Below, one piece after another: positions 24,012 to 30,437 of a stretch of 30,437 bases of DNA (position 1 is its first letter; each line of letters begins with the position of its first letter). The notes beneath the pieces were generated by a model. That model saw only the letters and a program-made list of their open reading frames with translations. It did no database searches and was not told where the DNA came from. This DNA is from an uncultured Roseiflexaceae bacterium. Lineage in GTDB: Bacteria > Chloroflexota > Chloroflexia > Chloroflexales > Roseiflexaceae. Position numbers and translations under genes: made by a program. The stretch is from NCBI GenBank assembly GCA_937988885.1, contig CALKHR010000081.1, positions 1-30,437 of the forward strand, written 5' to 3'.

Positions 24012-25772
24012 ATGAAAGTGATGCTGTTATTCCCACCCAATTGGAATCCGGCGATGCCGCACCTTGCGCTCCCCACACTCACCGGGTTTCTGCGTGGGCA
24101 CGGCATCGAGGTGCTTCAGCGCGACCTGAACGTCGAAGTGTTCGACTATGTGTTGACACCAACGTACCTGCAGCAAGCCCTCAGGCAGTTGCGCCGCAAC
24201 CCTGCGCAGCGCAGCTTCGGCGGCCCGCCCGCAGAGCTACGGCGTTGGGCGTTGAACCGTGGTCACTACTTGGTGGCGAACATTGAAAAGGCCAAGCGCA
24301 CCATCCGCAGCGATGCCTTCTTCGACGGCCCGATCGGTCGTCGCGCCATCGAAACCGTCGCCGATGCCCTGCAACTCGCCTCCGCGCCCTTCTTTCCCGC
24401 TGCGCTTGAGATCAGCACCTACCGCCCCGCGCTCAGCGCCGATAGCAGCAGCAATGTCCTGCGGGAGGCGCGCGACTCGCAGATCAACATGCTGCGCCCG
24501 ATCTACGAGCACCTGTTGCTCGGCGATATCGAGCGCGAGCAGCCGGATGTGGTCGGCATTTCGGTGCCCTCGATGGCGCAACTCACGCCTGCGCTCACCA
24601 TCGCGGCGCTGATCAAAGAGCGCGGCCTGCCCTGCCACGTCACGATCGGTGGCCCGCACATCACCATGTTGCGCGAGCGGCTGGCCCGCACCCCCGCCCT
24701 GTTCGAGGTGATCGATAGCGCGGTGGTGTTCGATGGCGAAGTGCCGCTGCTGCGGCTCTGCCAAGCGCTGGAGAGCGGTGGCGATTTGGAGGGCGTGCCC
24801 AACCTGATCTACCGCGACAACGACACGATCCATGTCACCGCGCGCAAACCGCCCGAGAAGATCGGCGGCCTGCCGCTGCCCGATTTCCACGGCCTGCCGC
24901 TCGACCGCTACCTTGCGCCCCGCCTCGCGCTGCCGTTGTTGACCGCGCGGGGCTGCTATTACGGCAAATGCGCATTCTGTAACGTCGGCTACGGCGAGCC
25001 AGAGAGCTTCAGCCTGATGCGTTCGGAGATATTGGCCGAGCAGATGTACAGCCTGCAGCGCGAATACGGCGTCGATACGATCTTCTTCTCCGACGAAGCC
25101 CTGACACCGCGAACGTTGCGCGAGTTATCGCAGATTTTGCTGCGCGACGGCAAGCAGTTCCATTGGGGTGGCTGTGCGCGCTTCGAGCGACCTATCACGG
25201 GCGAACTGTTGCAGCAAATAGCGGCGGCGGGCTGCCGCATGATCCTGTTCGGCCTCGAAAGCGCCTCCGAAGCGATTATGCAGCGCATGATCAAAGGCAC
25301 GCAGCTAGAGCATATGCACCGCATCCTGCGCGAGAGCAGCGAGGCGGGCATTTGGAACCACACCTTCTTCTTCTTCGGCTTCCCGGGCGAGACGATCGAG
25401 GACGCGCAGCAGACCGTCAACTTCCTCTACGAGCACAAGTATCACGTGCACTCGGCGGGATTCGGCACCTTCCTGCTGGAACTCGATGCGCCCGCGCACC
25501 GCGCCCCCGAAAACTTCGGCATCACTCGCGTGATCGAGCAGCCGAACAAAGATCTCGCCATCTACTTCGCCTACGAAACCAAGCAAGGGATGGATTCCAA
25601 CCTCGCCGAACTGGTCGCCTCGCGCTTTCTCGATGCGCTGCCACGCAAATCGACGCCGCAGTTCTACATCAACGATGTCTACCGCATGCTCTACGCCAGC
25701 CACTTGGCCCGCGAGCAGCGCCGACCGCCGCCCTGGTTGGTGCCCGAGGCCGAACTCGCGGCGCAGCGATGA
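24012..25772 (+). CDS. Cobalamin-binding-type radical SAM protein with CX4CX2C motif, function unknown
   Basis: A 586-residue protein. The N-terminus (KVMLLFPPNWNPAMPHLALPTLTGFLRGHG) and residues about 160-280 (REQPDVVGISVPS, VTIGGPHITMLRE, VVFDGEVPLL) follow the B12-binding Rossmann-like module of class B radical SAM enzymes. The radical SAM barrel starts at GCYYGKCAFC, where Cys315, Cys320 and Cys323 are spaced CX4CX2C, not the common CX3CX2C. TIFFSDEALTP, MILFGLESASE and FFFFGFPGETIEDA follow, matching later barrel motifs. Such enzymes methylate or rearrange unactivated carbon centres. The substrate is unknown. Its position 15 bp behind the importer ATPase and ahead of a GH4 glycosidase suggests work on, or signalling linked to, the imported compound. 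The start codon has only a weak AGAGG upstream. Confidence 0.85.
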   Translation: MKVMLLFPPNWNPAMPHLALPTLTGFLRGHGIEVLQRDLNVEVFDYVLTPTYLQQALRQLRRNPAQRSFGGPPAELRRWALNRGHYLVANIEKAKRTIRSDAFFDGPIGRRAIETVADALQLASAPFFPAALEISTYRPALSADSSSNVLREARDSQINMLRPIYEHLLLGDIEREQPDVVGISVPSMAQLTPALTIAALIKERGLPCHVTIGGPHITMLRERLARTPALFEVIDSAVVFDGEVPLLRLCQALESGGDLEGVPNLIYRDNDTIHVTARKPPEKIGGLPLPDFHGLPLDRYLAPRLALPLLTARGCYYGKCAFCNVGYGEPESFSLMRSEILAEQMYSLQREYGVDTIFFSDEALTPRTLRELSQILLRDGKQFHWGGCARFERPITGELLQQIAAAGCRMILFGLESASEAIMQRMIKGTQLEHMHRILRESSEAGIWNHTFFFFGFPGETIEDAQQTVNFLYEHKYHVHSAGFGTFLLELDAPAHRAPENFGITRVIEQPNKDLAIYFAYETKQGMDSNLAELVASRFLDALPRKSTPQFYINDVYRMLYASHLAREQRRPPPWLVPEAELAAQR

Positions 25773-25887
25773 CCACAGCAGCAGCGCCGCCGCCCGTTTC
25801 ACTGCCGTAAGAGCCGCAATCAGCGGATACCCCACCTTAGCAGTGTTGCTACGAACCATCTGTGCAGCGATGGGAGAGGAGATCGCA

Positions 25888-27267
25888 ATGGGAGCCAGCC
25901 TTAAAATCAGTGTCATCGGTGCAGGGAGCGCGCAATTCTCGCTCGGCCTTGTGAAGGACCTCTGCCTTACGCCGGGCCTCACAAGCAGCGAAGTCTGCTT
26001 TATGGATATCAACACCGAGCGGCTGGACATCGTGCACGACTTGGCAGTGCGCTACGCCCAGGAACTTGGTTCGCAGTTGCGCTTCTCCAGCACCACCGTG
26101 CGGGCCGAGGCCCTGCGCGAGAGCGATGTAGTCATCCATACCGCCGATGTGAAGGGCCACCATCACGCCCGCGCCACCCGCGAACTCACCGCCAAACACG
26201 GCTACTACTACGGCGGCATCCATCTCAGCGACTACGACAACATCAACTTGATGCTTGAGGTCGCCCGCGATATGGAGGAACTCTGCCCTGATGCCTGGCT
26301 GATCATGTCGGGCAACCCGGTCTTTTCGGGCTGCACCCTCGTCACTCGCCAAACCAGCATCAAAGTCTGTGGCCTCTGCCACGGGCACTACGGCGTCCAC
26401 GAGATCGCCCGCACGCTCGGTTTGGAGATCGATCGCGTCACCTGGCAAGCCCCCGGCCTGAACCACAACATCTGGCTGACGCACTTCCTCTACGATGGCA
26501 AAGACGCCTACCCGCTGCTCGATGCCTGGATCGCCGAGCATGGTGAGACGTATTGGCGCACCCACGTGGCTCGAAGCACTCACGACATCCAAATGTCGCG
26601 GGGCGCAGTGCACCAATACCAACTCTATGGCTGCTTCCCCATCGGCGACACCGTGCGGCGCGGCGGTTGGTGGTATCACACCGATATCGAAACCAAGAAG
26701 TACTGGTTCGGCGAGCCGTGGGGTGGCCCCGATACCGAACTCGCCCGCCCGCTCTTCGTCAAAAACCTTGAAGAGCGCATTGCAACCATGGCGCGCTTAG
26801 TGAGCGACCCCAAAGCGAGCCTGATCGAGGCATTCGGCAGCGAGAAAACGAAGGAGCAACAGGTCGGCATTATCGATGGTCTGTTCAACAACAACGAGGG
26901 GCAATTCCAAGTCAACATCCCGAACTACGGCGCGCTGCCCGGCATCCCCGACGATGTGGTCGTCGAGGTGCCCGCGATTGTGAACGCCAAGGGCATCCAA
27001 CCGCTGCGTGTCTCTCCGCTGCCGCCCAAGGTGATGTACGCCCATGTGCTGCCCGAATGGCTGCAAATGGAGCGTGATCTGTTGGCGTTCAACACAGGCG
27101 ATCGCTCGCTGCTGCTGTGGAATGTGCTCGACAGCCACCAAACTCGCAGTTATGCGCAGGCCGAGGCAGTGCTCGAAGATATTCTGGCGATGGAGGGCAA
27201 TCAGCACCTCGCTGCGCATTACCCACCGATTACGCTGAGCGGTGCACGACCATCGCAGGCAGATTGA
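25888..27267 (+). CDS. GH4 NAD-dependent glycosidase, CHG-motif subgroup (possible alpha-galacturonidase)
   Basis: A 459-residue protein from the ATG at 25888 (GAGGAG 6 nt upstream). GH4 enzymes need NAD+ and Mn2+ and cleave by an oxidation-elimination route in the cytosol. Visible are the Rossmann motif KISVIGAGSAQFS at 6-18, the dinucleotide-site Asp in CFMDINTERL, MSGNPVF (Asn143), the metal-site motif C164-H165-G166 and GLNHNIW with His193. GH4 subgroups are told apart by the residues at the Cys-His motif: CHS-type for alpha-galactosidases, CN/CD types for phospho-glycosidases, and CHG reported for alpha-galacturonidases. The CHG here favours a galacturonide substrate, but I recall the subgrouping from the literature and could not test it. 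No signal peptide is present, so it acts on imported sugar. Confidence 0.9.
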   Translation: MGASLKISVIGAGSAQFSLGLVKDLCLTPGLTSSEVCFMDINTERLDIVHDLAVRYAQELGSQLRFSSTTVRAEALRESDVVIHTADVKGHHHARATRELTAKHGYYYGGIHLSDYDNINLMLEVARDMEELCPDAWLIMSGNPVFSGCTLVTRQTSIKVCGLCHGHYGVHEIARTLGLEIDRVTWQAPGLNHNIWLTHFLYDGKDAYPLLDAWIAEHGETYWRTHVARSTHDIQMSRGAVHQYQLYGCFPIGDTVRRGGWWYHTDIETKKYWFGEPWGGPDTELARPLFVKNLEERIATMARLVSDPKASLIEAFGSEKTKEQQVGIIDGLFNNNEGQFQVNIPNYGALPGIPDDVVVEVPAIVNAKGIQPLRVSPLPPKVMYAHVLPEWLQMERDLLAFNTGDRSLLLWNVLDSHQTRSYAQAEAVLEDILAMEGNQHLAAHYPPITLSGARPSQAD

Positions 27268-27686
27268 ACGCGCTCCAACCGGGTTGAGTTGGCAGAGCGT
27301 TTCTGAGATACACACGTGCAGAATGAGGGAAGCGTGATGACGATGCACTGCTATGTGCGGCGCATCGTCATCGCAACCATGGATGCTATTTGGCTTGCGA
27401 AACACGGGTAAACCGCTTTAAAGGCCTAACTAGGAACCATGAAGCGTCATCTTGTTCTCAAACGTATGATCGGTTGTGTGAAGCGAACAACAAAAAGACT
27501 CGACCAATTTCGGCGAAGATCGGCCAAAACCTACGCTACAGGCACAACACGTGCTGATAAAGGCGTACAGTGCAGAAACGTGGAGCATACCCATCCTGCG
27601 ATAGGGAAATTGGCACCTCTGCCACCCCGTTCCCTACAGATCGCACCTGTCGCCTATCAGCAGTAACAACATAATGAGGAGTTGGC
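27268..27686. other. Intergenic region with diverged repeat B hairpin
   Basis: A gap of 419 bp between the GH4 gene and the 849-residue gene. It contains a diverged repeat B hairpin (27337-27373). A 75-codon frame at 27439-27666 has no recognisable family and is not called. The gap leaves open whether the last gene has its own promoter; none was convincing. Confidence 0.55.
27325..27378 (+). repeat. Diverged repeat family B hairpin, copy 3
   Basis: GAGGGAAG followed by GATGACGATGCACTGC (27337-27352), the loop TATGT and the right arm 27358-27373. The 16-bp stem has two positions that pair only as G-T wobble. Layout and spacing equal those of the hairpins at 3833 and 8010, including the GGGAAG block in front. 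The flanking tail block GCTGCCGCAGG is not evident. Confidence 0.6.
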
Positions 27687-30236
27687 ATGTCCAGCGCGCA
27701 TCTAATCTATCCGCTTCAGCATGGCTACATCCATAACTGGCTAGTCGCCGGGCCAGTTGCCACGCCGCTCGCCGAATTAGGCAGCCTCGCGGTCAATCAG
27801 AGCGAATACGAGATATTGCAGCAGTGCTTTGATACCAATGCCGGAATCACCGAGCCACCCGCTGAGCGCGCCACCTTTACCTATGGCGAGCACAAACTCA
27901 CGTGGCAGTATGTTGTATGTGACGATGATCATTGTGTTGATTTAAGCGCCATTTACGAGACGCCTCAACACCTGCGAGCTTGGGCCTACGCCGAGGTGCA
28001 TAGCCCCGCCGAGCAGAGCGTCACCTGCACGCTCACCTGTAATACCGCTGCACTATGGCTCAACGATCAACTCGTGTTCCATCAAGAAGGGGCGAGCGAG
28101 CAACGTGCGCCCAGCCGCTCCTTTGCGATCACCCTGCAGGCGGGCGCAAACCGCTTCCTCATTCGGCTCGAAGCGGTGGCGCGCGTCAGCACCCCGCTGT
28201 ACCTGGCGCTGCACCTCGCTGCGCTCCTGCCCGACAGCATCGTGCAATTGCCCACCACGATCAAGCCGACCAACCGCCGTCAGTTTCTTGAGAAAGCGTT
28301 TGCTGCGGCGTATCTTGATCGCGAGGTGTACACCAAACACGATCAGATCACGATTCGTTGGCCAGAAAGCTTCTCGGAAGTCGCCAACATAACCTTGCGG
28401 CTTCAGCAGCCGTCGGGCCGCATCTACGGCGAGGCTCAGGTGAACATTCACGGCGACCTGAACATCAACCTTGGCAAAGGCTACGAGGTGCCCGATGGGG
28501 CCGCTATGGCGATGCTGATGCCGCAGTTAGAGGAATTCTACCTACACGATATGCGCGTTCAGCGCGCCATCCCGTTCTGGGTGCATAAAAACGCCTACGC
28601 GCAGCAACCCTACGGCACCTACGAGGAGCGCCGCCAAGAAGCGCTTATGGATGCAGCCCGCCGCGAGCCGAGCGTGGTTGCCGAGGTCGCCAAGATCGCC
28701 TTGGGCGTATGGGGCGACGTGAAACTCGAGAACTGCATGACCGCCATCGAGCAGATCAATCGGCGCACACCGTCGAGCAGCGCGATGTTGCTGATGTTGC
28801 TCGGTGCATTGCTTCGGTACGAGAGCAACCCGAACTTCCCTAGCGAACTCAAAGAGGCTATCGAAGCGAGCGCCTTGGCCTACAACTACGGCCTCGATTC
28901 CTCCGATCGCGCCGACGATGAGATCGACGATTGTCAGCAGATCCTCGCCTACGCCTGCGCCGTCCTGGCCGGGCAGCGCTACCCCGAACAGACCTTCGGC
29001 ACCACTGGATTGTCGGGCAGTTGGCACCATCAGCAGGGCCAGCGCCGTGCACTCGATTGGCTCTATCAACGCGCCTATTACGGCTTCGGCAAGTGGGATT
29101 CCAGCGTGGCGTTCGATCAGTATATCGTGGCGCTCAGCCACCTCGCCGATCTCGCCACCAACGACGAACTGTTTGAGATGAGCGCCGTGGTGCTCGATAA
29201 ACTACTCTTCACGTTGGCGATCAACTCCTACCAAGGCATGTTCGGCTCGACGCACGGCGTAAGCGATACGCTCTCGCTCAAAAGCGCCCGCCTCGAACCG
29301 ACCGCCGGAGTGGGACGGTTGCTGTGGGGGCTTGGCATCTTCAACCACGCCAATGCGGGCACTGTCGCGTTGGCCTGCGCCCAAGGGTACGAACTGCCAG
29401 CGATCATTGCCAACATCGCCACGCATCAACCCGAAGAATATTGGTCGCGCGAGCATCATACGGCCTACGGTCAGGCTCAATTGCGAGAGACCAACCAAAG
29501 TTGGGAGGTCAACAAAGTTACGCATCGCACGCCGAACGGTATGCTCTGCTCGGCGCAGGATTATCGGCCTGGCCAATTCGGCGATCAACAGCATATTTGG
29601 CAGGCCACCCTCGGCCCCGATGCGGTGGTGTTTGTGAATCATCCCGCATGTTCGAGCCAAGACGATGCCCGTGTCCCCAACTTCTGGCGCGGCAACGGTG
29701 TGCTGCCCCGCGTGGCGCAATCCTACGATTCGCTGATCGCCATCCACCACTTGCCCGACGATGATTGGCTGGGATATACCCACGCCTACTTTCCCACCTC
29801 CAACTTCTCCGAATACATCATCGAGGGGAACTGGGCATTCGCCCGCTACGAGCAGGGCTACATTGCACTGACCGCCAGCAATCCTTTCACATTGATCACG
29901 AGCGGCCCCAGCGCCTATCGCGAGCTACGGGCCTACGGTCGGCAGACGATTTGGGTCTGCCATATGGGGCGTGCTTCCCGAGATGGCAGTTTTGCGCAGT
30001 TCTGTCAGGCGGTGCAGGCGCTCCCATGCACCTTCGATGAGCAGGGCGCGGTCGTTGGCACGCTGCGCGGCGATATGCTGAGCTTTGGCTGGCATGGCCA
30101 TTTCTTAGTCAACGGCCAGCCGCAGCCGCTCCAAGGCTTTAAACACTACGATACGCCCTACTGCCAGGCCGAACTCGGTGCCGCCCAACTCGACATTGGC
30201 ATCGAGAGCGACATGATGCAACTGCAACTCGGCTAA
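27687..30236 (+). CDS. Large cytosolic multidomain protein, putative carbohydrate-active enzyme of unassigned family
   Basis: An 849-residue protein with GAGGAG 5 nt before the ATG and no signal peptide. I do not recognise its family. Residues 1 to about 175 look like a beta-sandwich of the kind fused to glycoside hydrolases and lyases (HNWLVAGPV, FDTNAGITEPP, AALWLNDQLVFHQ). Residues about 330-600 are mainly helical and could form an (alpha/alpha) toroid (LSGSWHHQQGQRRALDWLYQ, AYYGFGKWDSSVAFDQY). Residues about 600-849 are beta-rich (DYRPGQFGDQQHIWQATLG, VVFVNHPACSSQDD, FWRGNGVLPRVAQSYDSL). The helical-toroid plus C-terminal beta-sheet order resembles polysaccharide lyases of the heparinase/chondroitinase type, but this is structural analogy only. 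Conserved-looking His, Tyr and Asp residues are plentiful and I cannot name a catalytic set. Its place behind importer and GH4 suggests cytosolic breakdown of the imported glycan. Confidence 0.8.
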   Translation: MSSAHLIYPLQHGYIHNWLVAGPVATPLAELGSLAVNQSEYEILQQCFDTNAGITEPPAERATFTYGEHKLTWQYVVCDDDHCVDLSAIYETPQHLRAWAYAEVHSPAEQSVTCTLTCNTAALWLNDQLVFHQEGASEQRAPSRSFAITLQAGANRFLIRLEAVARVSTPLYLALHLAALLPDSIVQLPTTIKPTNRRQFLEKAFAAAYLDREVYTKHDQITIRWPESFSEVANITLRLQQPSGRIYGEAQVNIHGDLNINLGKGYEVPDGAAMAMLMPQLEEFYLHDMRVQRAIPFWVHKNAYAQQPYGTYEERRQEALMDAARREPSVVAEVAKIALGVWGDVKLENCMTAIEQINRRTPSSSAMLLMLLGALLRYESNPNFPSELKEAIEASALAYNYGLDSSDRADDEIDDCQQILAYACAVLAGQRYPEQTFGTTGLSGSWHHQQGQRRALDWLYQRAYYGFGKWDSSVAFDQYIVALSHLADLATNDELFEMSAVVLDKLLFTLAINSYQGMFGSTHGVSDTLSLKSARLEPTAGVGRLLWGLGIFNHANAGTVALACAQGYELPAIIANIATHQPEEYWSREHHTAYGQAQLRETNQSWEVNKVTHRTPNGMLCSAQDYRPGQFGDQQHIWQATLGPDAVVFVNHPACSSQDDARVPNFWRGNGVLPRVAQSYDSLIAIHHLPDDDWLGYTHAYFPTSNFSEYIIEGNWAFARYEQGYIALTASNPFTLITSGPSAYRELRAYGRQTIWVCHMGRASRDGSFAQFCQAVQALPCTFDEQGAVVGTLRGDMLSFGWHGHFLVNGQPQPLQGFKHYDTPYCQAELGAAQLDIGIESDMMQLQLG

Positions 30237-30252
30237 CACCACGACGAGATGA

Positions 30253-30276
30253 GAGTGGCACAACGCTGTGCCACTC
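30253..30276 (+). terminator. Hairpin after the 849-residue gene
   Basis: GAGTGGCACA (30253-30262) pairs perfectly with TGTGCCACTC (30267-30276) around a 4-nt loop, 16 nt after the stop codon. It is followed by CTTCCCCTCC, not a run of T, so it is a moderately supported terminator for the end of the operon. Confidence 0.55.
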
Positions 30277-30308
30277 CTTCCCCTCCACACGATAGCTGCG
30301 CGACCCTT

Positions 30309-30437
30309 GGAACTGGTTCCGGAGGTTGTGGAACTGGTTTCGGAGGTTGTGGAACTGGTTCCGGAGGTTGTGGAACTGGTTTCGGAGGTTGTGGAACTGG
30401 TTCCGGAGGTTGTGGAACTGGTTCCGGAGGTTGTGGA
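30309..30437. repeat. 21-bp tandem repeat, at least 6 units, running off the right edge
   Basis: Units start at 30309, 30330, 30351, 30372, 30393 and 30414. They are identical except for one C/T position, in the order C, T, C, T, C, C. The C-type units contain the dyad GGAAC-TG-GTTCC. Read on the plus strand, one frame gives GTG(S/F)GGC units. On the minus strand, one frame gives QPP(E/K)PVP units and stays open from the edge to 30233. No start codon lies in the window, so coding status is undecided. Confidence 0.9.

Noticed and set aside
24011..24012. Cobalamin riboswitch ahead of the radical SAM gene
   Set aside because: The gap behind the ATPase gene is only 15 bp, and no B12-box-like sequence was seen there or in the operon leader at 17068-17210.
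27439..27666. 75-codon frame before the 849-residue gene
   Set aside because: An AGGA lies close to its ATG, but the product is Lys/Arg-rich, of no known family and partly in repeat-rich intergenic DNA. Too weak to call.
30309..30437. CRISPR array
   Set aside because: The units are contiguous 21-bp tandem repeats with no unique spacers, and no cas gene is present.
30233..30437. Minus-strand gene ending in QPP(E/K)PVP repeats
   Set aside because: The frame is open from the right edge to 30233, but its last part reads through the terminator-like hairpin and overlaps the end of the 849-residue gene. It is kept as a possibility in the repeat entry, not called as a gene.

Overview
The window looks like a chromosomal segment of a filamentous or phototrophic-type member of the Chloroflexota (class Chloroflexia is my best guess). 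The reasons are the GC-rich coding sequence, an NYN nuclease joined to an OST-HTH domain, an orphan ParB next to a pentapeptide-repeat gene, family-5 ABC binding proteins with long Ala/Pro/Thr spacers behind a Tat/lipoprotein signal, and many short dispersed intergenic repeats. This taxonomic call is inference, because no rRNA or marker gene is present.

Layout. (1) 1-9239, all on the minus strand: the 5' part of an NYN/OST-HTH protein that leaves the window, a TPR protein, a compact parB - pentapeptide - tgt cluster, a degenerate receiver protein and a diacylglycerol-kinase-type lipid kinase. (2) 9471-9851 (+): a stand-alone receiver protein, converging with (3) an MFS permease (9848-11116, -) and a secreted GH15 lipoprotein (11642-13858, -). 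(4) 14411-16731: a four-carbon acid sugar kinase (+) converging with a FadR-type GntR regulator (-). (5) 17039-30236, all on the plus strand: a near-consensus promoter overlapped by TGTC/GACA dyads, a complete Opp/Dpp-type importer (two ATPases, a large Tat lipoprotein, two permeases), a cobalamin-binding-type radical SAM protein with an unusual CX4CX2C cluster motif, a GH4 glycosidase with a CHG motif, and an 849-residue cytosolic multidomain protein that I cannot assign. A 21-bp tandem repeat runs off the right edge.

How the genes may work together. Region 5 reads as an import-and-degrade operon for an acidic oligosaccharide, plausibly a galacturonide: binding protein and transporter at the membrane, then cytosolic GH4 hydrolysis. 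The adjacent FadR-type regulator and four-carbon sugar-acid kinase fit the same theme. The radical SAM enzyme and the 849-residue protein are the parts without a described role, and are the best candidates for something new. The GH15 lipoprotein and the MFS permease may extend the glycan theme, but nothing in the sequence links them directly.

Intergenic regions carry at least two dispersed repeat families: a roughly 240-400 bp family at 3399, 11387 and 14022, and a roughly 135 bp family with a long perfect hairpin at 3811, 7934 and, diverged, at 27325. I saw no rRNA, tRNA, CRISPR array, insertion-sequence transposase or riboswitch.
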